A DNA stretch of 64,000 nt from Theocolax elegans (GCA_026168455.1 CM047426.1:42240307-42304306); one strand, 5' to 3'; shown: positions 1 to 10,918, counted from the stretch's first letter. Program-made: numbers and translations. The notes: generated by a model from the sequence alone, not told the origin.

Positions 1-881
1 TTATAATTACACATTAATCAGACTTTGAACAAGCTTAAAAGCATGTATTAAACACATAATCAATTTCTAAATAATTGATTATTAAATACTCTATTGTATT
101 TCATAAAAAGTGATCATCTAATGAAAAACACATTTTAAAGTAATAAATTATTATTAGATTTTATATTATTAAAGAAATACTTTTAAATATTTGAAAGCCA
201 CAAGCGAATTCAAGTCGAGGTCTCAACGCTTGATACAAGCGTACAATCCATATGGGAGACTACGCGCGTGCGGAGAAACTACTCGCCGTTCCCTGAGCAG
301 CCAAGAGTTGGTTTGCTACTTACGACGTTCTCCTCGCCAACGCGCGTAACACGTAGAGGTATGTACGTAGGTGTATTGGTAGCTTTCAGCTGTGTAAGTT
401 ACAGTGCGCTTGCGCGTTTATATTAACTGCTTATTAAACATGTTTTTAATACTCTAAATTATTTACAATAAGTACGATAAAAATTAAAAATAATTTCTCA
501 TGGTGCGGCATTTACGCATCTCAATCTCTTTTATTAATTAGTTATTCTTAAATATTGAGAAATAGATTTTATTATTTGTTTTAACTTGAAGCTCGAAAAT
601 GGTTAATTATCAATTTTCGACAATAAAGAAAATTCTTTTATTAATTGGCTTATAAAGAAGTTTCTTAAAACTCCTGAATATTTATAAGAATTATATAAAT
701 AGTTAATTATTATTATTTATTAAGAAATTAATAAGTTTCTCAATTTTAGTCGTATCGGGCTGATATTTTGACATGACGTCAAAATAAAATAGAAAAAATA
801 ATAAACTCATACTTTTTGCAATTTCCAATTTTTTAATGTGTAAACTAATTATTTAAACATTAAATAACCAATAAAAAAAAT
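1..881. other. AT-rich DNA with a short GC-richer island
   Basis: No gene is visible. Most of the stretch is A/T-rich with long stop-filled frames. Bases about 205-425 are clearly richer in G+C, with several CpG and GCGCG runs, and could be a promoter fragment or part of an old repeat; nothing in it is diagnostic. Confidence 0.5.
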
Positions 882-962
882 CTTCCCGAGACGGGATTGG
901 AACTCGGTCAATCGGCGTGAGAAGCGAGCGTTCTAACACTTGAGCAATTATGCTCTCTTGAG
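882..962 (-). repeat. tRNA-like sequence (degenerate, probably SINE head)
   Basis: Read on the minus strand this segment resembles a tRNA: a D-arm-like stretch (GAGAGCATAATTGCTCAAG), then a B-box-like GAGTTCCAATCCC close to the 3' end. It does not fold into a clean cloverleaf, and no acceptor-stem pairing is obvious. I read it as a tRNA-derived repeat or decayed tRNA, not a working tRNA gene. Confidence 0.5.
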
Positions 963-1189
963 TACCAAGCTTCGACATGTCTACATTAGCTGAATACATG
1001 TGTTAGATAATGTAACTTCAAAGAAAAAATAATTTTTCGCATAAAATAATTGTTTTTTATGTCGAAAACGAATTGTGTCGTTACAACATACTATTTATAG
1101 ATTAGCTGTACATAATGAAAATTAGCAGTACGTATATGGTAATGAAACAAGTAAAAATCAAATTTTAAATAAAATTAATGAAACTACTT

Positions 1190-2074
1190 TGATCAAATAG
1201 TTCAAATTAAACCAAGAAGATAAAGATGCAAATCAAAATTTATACACCGATTTACCAAATTATTATGTATTGATAAAAAAGATAAAAAATGCAATATTAG
1301 GAAAAAATTAAGAAAACCAGTTTTAGTAAAAATGAATCTTGTTAATATACAGCAGCATGAACGTTTTTTCATAAGCTTATTATTGCTTACAATTTAGATG
1401 TTAAATCATTTGAAGATTTAAGATCTTATCAAAATGTAACATATTTAACTTTTTTAAATCTGCAAAAGTAAGAAATTTGATAAGTACGGATGAAGAATAG
1501 GATTAATTTTGTAAAAGATTCGTTAACTTTTATGTTTCCAAAAACAATGTGTGAATTATTTGCATGATTTTCAAAATAGGATAAATACTTATAACTTGTA
1601 CGAAAAGTATAAACAATATTATTATTATCCTGATATGAATGAATAGAAGGTCAAAAATATTGTTTGAATATTATATGTTTATGTCGTTGATGATTTTTCT
1701 TTTTTTTTTTATTATTTTAACGTCGCTCTTTTTATGCTCCCAAACCGGTGCTAATCAGCGACGGAGGTCATTCGATGTCTTGGTGAAGAAAGCACTTGAA
1801 AATACATTCGCCAGTGGTGCTTGTAACAATCGGCCGGGGCCGGCAATCGAACCTGGGACCTCCAGATTACGAGCCCGACGCCCTACCGACCGAGCCATCG
1901 CAGGCCTCTCGTTGATGATTTAGATGAAAGAATTAGTTCTTTAACTGATGCTCAAAAAATCATTTTCAACACAGCAATAAATGCAATTTACGAAAATATT
2001 AAAATGAAATGTATATAGATGGCCTGGTGGAATTGCTATAAATTATTTACTCAATTTATTAATTTCATATTACA
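1190..2074 (+). pseudogene. Helitron Rep-helicase remnant
   Basis: Decayed coding sequence spread over all three frames matches the order of blocks in Helitron helicases. Around 1240 there is a YTDLPNYYV block (like YTEIPxxYVW). At 1351-1440 come QHERFFISLLLL and then, after a frameshift, DVKSFEDLRS (like ERFFLRLLLL..SFEDLRT). Near 1530-1590 is FPKTMCELFA. Near 1925-1990 is a helicase-like SLTDAQKIIFNTAINAIYENI, and near 2010-2070 a broken Walker A region (DG, one-base loss, PGG). Helitron helicases unwind DNA during rolling-circle transposition. At least four frameshifts and several stops make it dead. A SINE interrupts it at 1697-1908. Confidence 0.6.
1697..1908 (-). repeat. tRNA-derived SINE, copy 1, with 13-bp target duplication
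   Basis: On the minus strand it begins GGCCTGCGATGGCTCGG, a tRNA-like head with A box and a B box (GGTTCGATTGCC), followed by a body of about 130 bp and an A-rich tail. It is flanked by a perfect 13-bp direct repeat TCGTTGATGATTT at 1684-1696 and 1909-1921, so it integrated by target-primed reverse transcription into the Helitron remnant. A close copy lies at 17199-17409. An apparent 94-residue ORF across it is an artefact. Confidence 0.85.
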
Positions 2075-2077
2075 ATA

Positions 2078-2491
2078 AACGGTCTTGGCCAATAAGCTAA
2101 CCACCGCCATTCGAAAGCTCTCGAAAAATGTGATCTTTTAAGCGGCGTTAGTTCAAAACCGACTGTGGCGAATTTCCGGGCGTTCTATCTCTTCGAGATT
2201 TTAAAATTAAGAATTGAAACTCAGGTAGATAAGTTCTAAAGATAATTTTGAACAAAAGTTGTTTATTATGTTTTTTCAAAAAAATCAACAGATTTTGAGA
2301 TAAATGGCTTTAAATATAGTAATTTTTCTAAAAAATTGAAAAATTTCCATTTATCGTGGTCGAATAACTCTTAGGCAAATTATTTTTAAAACCTAAACTT
2401 TTTTTGTATGTTCTGGACGATGTTTCCAGCCTGTTCTCAAATTTTGGAGCGATTTAAAATTTTCGTCGTACCACTTGACGTGAAATAGCCC
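2078..2491 (-). repeat. Palindromic family A, half-copy A1
   Basis: This matches the right half of the complete family A element at 22138-23394: it starts at CGGTCTTGGCCAATAA and ends at CACTTGACGTGAAATAGCCC, followed by ATATAT. Only one arm is present, so it is a truncated copy. It contains no convincing ORF. Confidence 0.7.
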
Positions 2492-2497
2492 ATATAT

Positions 2498-2850
2498 GTT
2501 GTGTGAATCTGTTTAATTTCTAAGGTGTAAAATAATACAATTTAAAACATTATTTTAAATAAATTTATTACGAAAAACCTTTTTCGAAATTAAAAATAGG
2601 GGGTCGGCGCGCGAAGCGCGCAGGGGGGCGAAGTCCCCCTAGTATATATATAAATATATATATATATATGTGGGTGGTTCTCTGTGAAATCGAAGATGAA
2701 AAAAATTAATGTTGCTATAACTGTAGCAATATGTTTTAGAGGTATTCTGGGTACTATCTTATCAATTGTTGACCTTTAGAATCTGTTTCTAATGTGTAGA
2801 AACTAGTTAGTAGTCTGTAAGCTGTTATATTCTTCTTGTTATGTTGTGTT
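2498..2850 (+). repeat. Dispersed repeat E, copy E1
   Basis: About 350 bp shared with 10113-10473 in the same orientation. The copies share GTTGTGTGAATCTGTTTAAT at the start, an AT-rich stretch, a GC-rich double hairpin (GCGCGAAGCGCGC, then GGGGCGAAGTCCCC), a (TA)n tract, and a segment starting GGGTGGTTCTCTGTGA. The last part is related to the ends of palindromic element D at 2907. Confidence 0.75.
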
Positions 2851-2879
2851 ATGTTGTGTTGTGTTCAGGATTCAACATA

Positions 2880-2906
2880 GATATATATATATATATATAT
2901 ATATAT
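2880..2906. repeat. (TA)n microsatellite
   Basis: A pure AT/TA run immediately left of palindromic element D. A second run follows its right end near 4680, so D sits inside a (TA)n tract. Confidence 0.9.
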
Positions 2907-3467
2907 GGGTGGTTCTCTGTGACATCGAAGATGAAAAAAATAAATATTGCTATAACTGTGGGAATATGTTTTAGAGGTATCCAGTAGTTCTCCTGAATTT
3001 TTTCAGATTTTTTCTGGGCCATTATTTTAAGTTACAGAGAGTCAAAGTTGACATTTTAGCACTTTTTTGCATTATTTGCCCATTTTCATGAATTTTTAGC
3101 TCCCAGGGGAAGCATTTTTCACTAAAAACATAACTATGACTTTTTTTGTAAAATTTTCCGAACTTTTCACTAAAATTACTTTTAAAGACATAAATGTATG
3201 CTGTCACACTCTTGTAAGCCATTTAAACCTTAAATAGTGAAAATCAGCAATTCTGCTCCGGACTCTGGTAACCTAATACTGTCTAAAAGATGTCTTTTTA
3301 TAGTCAGAAACTGCCTAAAAATTTCCAGAGTGGGTCTAAATCATTAAGATCACTTATGGTCAAAATATCCGGGAAAAGTGCCCGAAATATTAATAGAAAT
3401 GTATATTTGTTGCCTTATAACGATGAATCTAGTAGCATGATCATTGCAAAAAAATTTGTGCACTTAC

Positions 3468-3528
3468 CTTGGAAAGGTAGAAAAGTATCTCCACTTGTTT
3501 CAGTATCCATCTAATCCCCTGTAAGCTG
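3468..3528 (-). other. Exon-like block in left arm of element D
   Basis: Mirror copy of the block at 3948-4008. On the minus strand an acceptor-like ..TATTTTTAG precedes CAGCTTACAGGGGATTAG, then ATG opens MDTETSGDTFLPFQ, and the block ends at AAG followed by GTAAGTGC, a strong donor consensus. Confidence 0.45.
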
Positions 3529-3947
3529 CTAAAAATACAAATATTATTATAAAATTATAAAAAATTATTATTTAATCATTTATAATGCTGGATTTTTAGT
3601 TTTACATCCCTTACAAGAATTATAATACTAATCTGAAGGATTACTATAAAAGTATCAACATTGTTATTATTATTATTCAGCAATACATTGTTTAGATTTC
3701 ACAAACTTGTCACTGTCACGTTATCATATTATTATAATTTATATTATAATTATATATCCGATTTATTTATATATCTTTTGTATTAAATACGTATATTCAG
3801 TTATTGTAATAATGCTGTTTATATATTTATAGTAATCCTTCAGATTAGTATTATACTTCTTGTAAGGGATGAAAAACTAAAAATCCAGCATTATAAATGT
3901 TTAAAAATTAATTTTTTACATTTGTATAATAATATTTATATTTTTAG

Positions 3948-4008
3948 CAGCTTACAGGGGATTAGATGGATACTGAAACAAGTGGAGATACTTTTCTACC
4001 ATTCCAAG
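3948..4008 (+). other. Exon-like block in right arm of element D
   Basis: ATATTTTTAG is followed by CAGCTTACAGGGGATTAG, an ATG at 3966 opening MDTETSGDTFLPFQ, and a donor AAG/GTAAGTAC at 4008/4009. The same block with the same splice signals lies on the opposite strand in the left arm. It may be the first exon of a lost transposase gene or a captured host exon. The protein is too short to identify. Confidence 0.45.
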
Positions 4009-4527
4009 GTAAGTACATAAATTTTTTTGCAATGATCATGCTACTAGGTTGATCGTTATAAGGCAACAAATATACATTACTATTAATATTTCGGGCACTT
4101 TTCCCGGATATTTTGACCATAAATGATCGTAATGATTTAGACCCACTCTGGAAATTTTTAGGCAGATTCTGACTATAAAAAGACATCTTTTAGACAGTAT
4201 TAGGTTACCAGAGTCCAGAGCAGAATTGCTGATTTTCACTATTTAAGGTTTAAATGGCCTACAAGAGTGTGACAGCATACATTTATGTCTTTAAAAGTAT
4301 TTTTAATGAAAAGTTCGGAAAATTTTACAAAAAAAGTCATACTTATGTTTTTAGTGTAAAATGCATCCCCTGGGAGCAAAAATTCATGAAAATGGGCATA
4401 TAATGCAAAAAAGTGCTAAAATGTCAACTTTGACTCTCTGTAACTTAAAATAATGGCCCAGAAAAAATCTGAAAAAATTCAGGAGAACTACTGGATACCT
4501 CTAAAACATATTCCCACAGTTATAGCA

Positions 4528-4628
4528 GAGTGACCAGTTGGCGATTTTTTTTCCTTTTCTCTCTTACGTATATTGATGTTTATTAAGCAAGAGCAACAAG
4601 GAGAAAAAATCGCCATCTGGCAACCCTG
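4528..4628 (-). mobile_element. 101-bp MITE, copy 1 (10-bp target duplication)
   Basis: Exactly 101 bp. Inverted ends are GAGTGACCAGTTGGCGATTT on the left and the complement of CAGGGTTGCCAGATGGCGAT on the right. It is flanked by a perfect 10-bp direct repeat AGTTATAGCA at 4518-4527 and 4629-4638. It interrupts the right arm of palindromic element D; removing it and one repeat restores the arm. The second copy, same length and opposite orientation, is at 55721-55821. A 9-10-bp duplication is usual for Mutator-like (MULE) elements; hAT elements, whose ends often start CAGGG, make 8 bp. Confidence 0.85.
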
Positions 4629-4710
4629 AGTTATAGCAATATTTATTTTTTTCATCTTCGATGTCACTGAGAACCACCCATATATATATATATCTGTGTG
4701 TGTGTGTGTT

Positions 4711-5033
4711 CTTTTGAGCGGTGTTAGATCAAAATCGATTGTGGCGTGATCGCCTTTTTTTTATATTCAATATTTCCAGGCGTTCTATCTCTTCGAGATT
4801 TTAAAATTAAGAATTGTAACCCAGGTAGATAAGTTCTAAAGATTATTTTGAACAAAAGTTGTTTATAATGTTTTTTCAAAAAAATCAATAGATTTTTAGT
4901 TAAATGGCTTTAAAAATAGCAATTTTTCAAAAAAATTGAAAAATTTCCATTTATCATGGTGGAATAACTCTTCTGTTCTCAAATTTTGGAGCGATTTAAA
5001 ATTTTCACCGAACCACTTGACGTGAAATAGCCC
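4711..5033 (-). repeat. Palindromic family A, half-copy A2
   Basis: Matches the outer part of the right arm of family A (compare 2150-2491 and 23020-23394), ending CACTTGACGTGAAATAGCCC then ATATATA. It has an internal deletion relative to A1, just after GAATAACTCTTC. A (TG)n run flanks it on both sides. Confidence 0.7.
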
Positions 5034-5095
5034 ATATATATGTGTGTGTATGTGTGTGTGAGTGTGTGTGTGCGGCGGAATATTTTTTTAATATA

Positions 5096-5395
5096 CAGGG
5101 TGTATTGTAATTCGTACACATAAACATACCATCGGATAGAGCGCAAAATTTTAAGAAAAAAAGCTCTCTTCCATTTTTCGATCTGACCAATAGGAAAGGA
5201 GCTATTGTTAATTATAAACCGACCATCAGCGCGCGAGAAGGCCCGGATGGGAAGTGATAAGCGGCGATGGGCGGGGATAATTTTCGTCAGTCAATAGAAA
5301 GGGGAAATAAAGGTCGGTTTCCACCGACCACCGAAATATGGTAGCACCTTGCACATGCGAATAAGGCGCATGTGGGCAGTGAGCGCAATAAATAA
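5096..5395 (+). repeat. Left terminal inverted repeat of mariner-type element
   Basis: Pairs with 8597-8896 over about 300 bp, including the shared stretch around CACATGCGAATAAGGCGCAT near the inner end. A few indels separate the arms, so the element is not brand new. Confidence 0.85.
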
Positions 5396-6180
5396 ATAAA
5401 TAAATTAATAAAGTTAATAAATAAATTAATTAATTCATTAATTAAATTAATAAATAAAAATGTAATAGATCAATTAAATGGTAATAAATTAATAAAAGGG
5501 GGATAAATAAATAAAAGGGGTAATAAACTAAAAAAGGGTATAAATAACTACAAAAAATAAAAGAATAAACAAGTTAAGTTTATTTATTTTCCATAAATTA
5601 CATGATAATTTACAGTTTTTGTACGGCCTCGATGTCCTATTCAAATGGAATGTTGTTAACTAAATAATTAAAAAAATTAACTGACAAATAATTAAACAAA
5701 CGAATTACTAAATAATAAACAAATTAATAATAATCTGAAAAAAAAAACTAATAAAATAAGTAAATAAGTGCATAACCATGGAAATACATAGGGAAGCAAT
5801 TAATTAAATAAACAAATTATAAATAAACGAAAGAAATGATTAAGTAAGTAAATTAATTAACAAGTCATTAAATAAATTAATAAAATTAACAAAATAAATA
5901 AGTAAATAAACGTAAAAATACTTAATTAAACAATCAAATAAGTAACGAAACAAATAAATGAACTAATAAATAATTAAACAAATTAATAATTAAATAAATA
6001 AATAGAGAGAAAAACAAAAAAATAAAGAACCAAACGAGCCAACAAATGCATAAAAAACAAAGAAATAAATAACTACAAAAGTAAATAAACAAATAAATAA
6101 GGAAATAAATAACTATAAAAAAAAAGGAACAAATAATTTAAAAACTTTTATTTTTCATCAATTACATCTATTCGAATGGA
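5396..6180. repeat. AT-rich TAAA-type simple repeat inside the transposon
   Basis: Nearly 750 bp of degenerate TAAATAAATTAA repeats between the left inverted repeat and the transposase gene. A similar but shorter stretch at 8422-8632 is its counterpart on the right. No coding sequence is seen. Confidence 0.8.
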
Positions 6181-6311
6181 ATTTCATTTTCTTAGGTCGT
6201 GTCTTGTTATGCTCAGGCAGCTGTCAATCCGATGTAAGCGCTATTGCTATTGTTGTTGTTATCATATAAGTTAGCCCCTTTTCTTTAAGCAGTGATTCTT
6301 CCAAGCTCACA

Positions 6312-8420
6312 ATGGAAAGACGTGTTGTACGACGTATCCCGAATTTTACGTTTCGCGAATATGCCGACATTGTTTTTATGTATGGTCGAGCTAATGGAAA
6401 TGCTGTTGTGGCAGCTCGTATGTACCGTGAGCGATTTCCAAATCGGCGTCATCCAAATTGGCAAACTTTCATTTGAACGTATAGACGTTTACGCGAAAAT
6501 GGAAATGTTACACCGCGACGTGCGGATGCTGGCCCTGCTCGTCGAGTTCTTCGACCAGCAATGGAGGAGCGGATCGAGAGGATTTTCGAAGAAGACCCTA
6601 GTACAAGTTGTCGTGCAGTGAGCTGTCAAGTAGGTGTATCTCACAGTCGCGTCCATGTCAGCATACGGGGAACGGGAAGGCACCCGTACCATTTTACTAG
6701 AGTGCAGGAGCTTCTTCCAAGAGACTTTGCTGCCCGGGTTTATTTTTGCGCTGGCCTCTTGGCTTAAGTTCGTGTAAACCCGGACTTTCTGAATAACATC
6801 TTTTGGACGGATGAGAGTACATTTACTCGAGATGGCACAGTCAACCAGCACAACAGTCACTACTGGTCCGTAGAAAATCCTCGAGTCACTAGGCAAACGA
6901 AGCATCAGTACACGTGGTCTATCAACGTCTGGGCTGGAATAATAGACGGCCAAATCGTAAGTACATAAATTCTTAATTTAATTTAGTACTTTACTTCATT
7001 AGTGTTTGATTCCACGCGATCCTTTTAGAATCAATCTCAATAATCAATTCAATAATATTAATTAAATAGCTTCCCCCGTAATTCACTTGCTACGCATTTG
7101 CATAATAGGCACGACCGCTTTATATTCAACGAAAAAGTGCTCATATTTCCAGCCAATGCACAGGATCGGGAAACAAAAAAAAACCGCTGCCAATTCATTG
7201 GCACGTAGCTTCCTGCAACTAAATTTGTAGTTCCAATGAATAAAATTTTGTTTGAATATACAGTATACTAATTGTTTTATTACTGTTTCAAATATCATAT
7301 AAAATATTATAAAAAGTCATGATACGTGTTCCAAACACCTGATCAAGAAATTTTATTAAATATCACAATACCTACTTATGCTAAATTTATGAATTTTATT
7401 ATTTTTTAAATGTAGGTAATTTAATGCTCGCTCAGGTGCACTATTGATCATTTCATTACATTCACTATATCATTAAAAAAAAATTTGCAAAAATTAAAAA
7501 ATCTCTAAAAAATGGCTAAAATAAAAAGAAATTTCCGGAATTCAGAATCATAAAATATAGATGCATGTAAAATTTGATACCGATCTAAAAATACATGATT
7601 CGAAATCCAACACCTCAAAACACATTTCTATGAAATTTTAGTTGTGTGAGACGAGAATCTCTGTAAAATTTGAGCCTGATTGGTTGAATAGGAAGCGAGT
7701 TATCGCGAAGAAGAGATTTTTTGATAACGAAAATATATGTATGACTCTTCCGCTACGCGGTCGTGCCTAAAAAAGTTATTCCTCTATTATGTAAATAATC
7801 ACCTATTTTATAAATAAAAATCTTTGTGTCTGTGCGTGATATTAGTTTTGCTCATGAAGTTCTTGGAAACATTTTGAATCGAAAATAAAAAAATAGTTTT
7901 CCGCATGAAAATAGTACAAAAGTTTTAAATCTAAAAAATTATTGGTCTCGTGTTTATTTTTCAGATCGGTCCTGTTTATCTACCGCCACGCCTGAACGGA
8001 CAAGCATATTTGGACTTCTTAATGGAAACGTTGCCAGAATTACTGGAAACGCTTCCATTACATAGACGTCTAAATATGCTTTACCAACATGATGGGGCTC
8101 CTGCACACTTTTCGAATGCTGTGAGGGATTTTCTTAATCGCACATACCCGGACCGGTGGATTGGTAGGAATGGACCTATTTTATGGCCACCACGATCTCC
8201 TGATCTGACTCCATTAGATTATTTCTTATGGGGTTGTATCAAAGAGATCGTTTACCGAGCCCCTGTCCGGGAAGAACAACAATGTCGCGACAGAATCCAA
8301 GCAGCATTCGAACATGTCAGGAACAACGAGGACATGGTGCGGAGAGCTGTTTTAAGCCTACAGCGGCGAGCAGAGCTAGCTCTGGAGGTGGAAGGCCGCC
8401 ATTTCGAGCAGCTTTTGTAG
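6312..8420 (+). pseudogene. Mariner-type transposase with DUF4817-like N-terminus
   Basis: DDE transposase that would cut and join transposon ends at TA sites. Exon 1 (6312-6956) starts MERRVVRRIPNFTFREYADI, resembling the DUF4817 N-terminal region common in insect transposases, then an HTH-like segment and WTDESTFTRDG with the first catalytic Asp. Exon 2 (7965-8420) has QHDGAPAHF (second Asp) and WPPRSPDLTPLDYFLWG, with 41 residues between the second Asp and the Asp of PLD, a DD41D-type spacing. All blocks share one frame; two in-frame stops (TGA 6474-6476, TAA 6765-6767) kill it, both explainable as C-to-T changes. Expected length is 366 residues. Confidence 0.85.
6957..7964 (+). other. Probable phase-0 intron in the transposase gene
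   Basis: Exon 1 ends ..CAAATC and is followed by GTAAGTAC. The other end is TTTATTTTTCAG followed by ATCGGTCCT. Joining the two restores the frame across a GQI/IGPVYLPP junction. The 1008-bp insert is AT-rich and full of stops, which fits an intron better than coding sequence. Confidence 0.75.
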
Positions 8421-8596
8421 TATATTTTTTATTTTTTTTTATTATTAAAAAATTATTAAGAAAATTAAATTATTTATTATCTATTCCTTATCCCCGTTTT
8501 ATTAATTTATTATCATTTAATTGATCTATTACCTTTTTTATTTATTAACTTTATTAATTAAATAATGTATTTATTTATTTATTTATGCTTTTATTT

Positions 8597-8896
8597 ATTA
8601 ACATTATTAATTTATTTATTTATTTATTTATTGCTCTCGCTGCTCACATGCGCCTTATTCGCATGTGCAAGTTGCTACCATATTTCGTGGAAACCGACCA
8701 TTATTTCCCCTCTCTACTGACTGGCGAAAATTAGCCCCGCCCATCCGGGCCTTCTCGCGCGCTGATTGATCGGTTTATAATTAACAATAGCTCCTTTCCT
8801 ATTGGTCAGATCGAAAAATGGAAGAGAGCTTTTTTTCTTAAAATTTTGCGCTCTATCCGATGGTATGTATATGTGTACGAATTCCAATACACCCTG
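8597..8896 (-). repeat. Right terminal inverted repeat of mariner-type element
   Basis: Reverse complement of 5096-5395, ending ACACCCTG with TA following. Matching landmarks include the GCGCGCTGATTG / CATCAGCGCGC block and the shared TAGCTCCTTTCCTATTGG. Confidence 0.85.
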
Positions 8897-10112
8897 TATA
8901 TATATATATATATATATATTTTAAAATTGTTCTTTCAAGAATAGAATATATATTTATTTTTTCCGTGCGCAAAAAAAAGTTGTGAATATAACTAGAAAGA
9001 ATGTGTACTTATTAGTTTACTTATTCCTGATAAAACTCATAAAATTTTTAAACGTGTACTCGATAATAAAAACGGACTTAAAATTTAATGTACTGCTTTA
9101 AATACAGATGCACAATTTTTCAAAGATAAAATAAATAATAATCAAGTACAACATACACTTTTGCAAATATCCATATGTGAAATATACAATAAGTTAAAAA
9201 TTAAATACATTAATTATTGCATTTTTAAGATAATTCTATTATAAACAGTAATGGCAAAAAAAAATTCAAAATTTAACAGGGGCAATATAACATACGAATT
9301 ACATTTGAAAAGTTTTTCAAAAATTATTAATTTAGAAGCATTATATTTAAATATTTTTTAAATTAAAATTTTAAAATTCTATGGATATATAAGTGAGTAG
9401 ATTATGTATATTTATGTAAAACAATATTTTAAATAAACAAGTGTGTATTTATTAGAAACAGAAGGATATTTAAGGGAAAATTTGTTTATAATAATCAAAA
9501 TAAATATGTGGGTTAAGTAAAGAAAAAATAAATTGGATATAATTATGGATTAAAACGTAAATTTTGAAAGAGGGTGCAAATTACGAATTACAGGAGAAAT
9601 GGAAGAAAAAGGGTTTTATTTATATGCCGCTAAAACATTATAAATAGTTCTTTAAAATTAATACAAAAATTTATTTATTTTAAGAAGAAAGTTTTATTAC
9701 TCTAAAAGTACAAAATATTAATGACATAGAACTTTTGGCGATGATCCTTGGTCATTAAATAAATTAATTTTAGGAGGTGAAGTTCTATTTAGATCCGTTT
9801 GAAAGAATCCAAAATTTTAATAAGTAGTTACTAAGTACCAATATTTGGTAAGTATATGCACTTTACTATTTTTGTTAAGTTCATTTTTCACTAAAATTTA
9901 TAATTATTAAAATATAAATTTAAGCTTTATAAGAATTCATATAGTTTAAAATTTGCAGTTAACATTTAATTTGTCTCTATTATTTTATTATTTTAATTTT
10001 GATTTCTTCTACACTAAAGTTTGGTAAAAACTTTTTTTTATAAATTATAATCGTATTTAAAAAAAAATTAACGTTTAATAAAATCCAATGCAATATAACA
10101 GTACCTCCAAGG
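8897..10112. other. AT-rich intergenic DNA
   Basis: Starts with a (TA)n tract (8897-8922). The rest is stop-rich A/T sequence without recognisable genes, RNA or repeats. Confidence 0.6.
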
Positions 10113-10473
10113 TGTTGTGTGAATCTGTTTAATTTCTAAGGTGTCCATGGTAGTGAAAAATTAATACAATATAAAACATTATTTTAAATAAATTTATTAC
10201 GAAAAACCTTTTTCGAAATTAAAAATAGGGGGTTAGTGCGCGAAGCGCGCAGGAGGACGAAGCTCCCCTTGTATATATATATATATATATATTTGGGTGG
10301 TTCTCTGTGAAATCGAAGATGAAAAAAATTTATGTTGCTATAACTGTAGGAATATGTTTCAGAGGTATTCTGGGTACTATCTTATCAATTGTTGACCTTT
10401 AGAATCTGTTTCTAACGTGTAGAAACTAGTTAGTAGTCAGTAAGCTGTTATATTCTTCTTGATATGTTGTGTT
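10113..10473 (+). repeat. Dispersed repeat E, copy E2
   Basis: Second copy of the repeat at 2498-2850, same orientation, with about 20 extra bases (around TCCATGGTAGTGAAAAATTA) missing from E1. It keeps the GCGCGAAGCGCGC hairpin, the (TA)n tract at 10272-10292 and the GGGTGGTTCTCTGTGA segment. Confidence 0.75.
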
Positions 10474-10671
10474 CTCTTTTCATTATTTATATAATTTATC
10501 TGCTTATCTATTTATTTATTTATTTATATACCTATATACATTTATTTCCTTAATTAAATTATTGGAAATATGAAGAAGAGGAAAAATTTTGGAGATGGTT
10601 TTCGATTTATACAAGTATGCTTTGATTAATTGACTTTGTTATTATTATATCGACGGTTGAGAGGTACGTAA

Positions 10672-10748
10672 AAGGTGCTATCTCGCAACCCAGTGGAAGA
10701 AGGTGCTATCTCGTAGCCCGGTAGAAGAAGCTGCTATCTCGGAGGCAA
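10672..10748. repeat. 28-bp tandem repeat, about 2.7 copies
   Basis: Units start at 10672, 10700 and 10728. The first two read AAGGTGCTATCTCGCAACCC.. and AAGGTGCTATCTCGTAGCCC.. A minisatellite of unknown role. Confidence 0.75.
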
Positions 10749-10918
10749 TTTATTTTCTTAAATTTTGTAGTTGCAGCCCTGTCTCATTTTGAAATCCTTT
10801 TATTTTCAAATTGAAAATATCTTTCGAAATCAAGAAAAAATTTCAGATATCAGGAGATTGAAATGGAAAATAAAGATTTGTATGTTTTGCTTATGGGGCC
10901 ATATGGAAATAGTTATGT

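Larger units (their letters stand above)
2907..4679. mobile_element. Palindromic element D (long inverted repeats in a (TA)n tract)
   Basis: The left arm (2907-3660) begins GGGTGGTTCTCTGTGACATC. The right arm (about 3825-4679) is its reverse complement and ends GAACCACCC. Arms of roughly 0.75-0.85 kb surround a short AT-rich centre. Each arm holds a mirrored 74-codon open frame and an exon-like block (separate entries). The right arm is longer because a 101-bp MITE inserted at 4528. No transposase is visible, so it is non-autonomous (inference). The TA-rich flanks fit a TA-targeting superfamily, but the exact duplication cannot be read inside the microsatellite. Confidence 0.75.
5096..8896 (+). 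mobile_element. Tc1/mariner-superfamily transposon, full length
   Basis: The element starts CAGGGTGTATTGTAATTCG and ends with the complement (GAATTCCAATACACCCTG), flanked by TA on both sides, the hallmark target duplication. The inverted repeats extend about 300 bp (5096-5395 and about 8597-8896). Inside are two AT-rich TAAATAAA-type stretches framing a transposase gene at 6312-8420. Total length is 3.8 kb, much longer than a minimal mariner. The right end abuts a (TA)n tract. Transposase damage makes it probably inactive, though it could be mobilised in trans. Confidence 0.88.
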
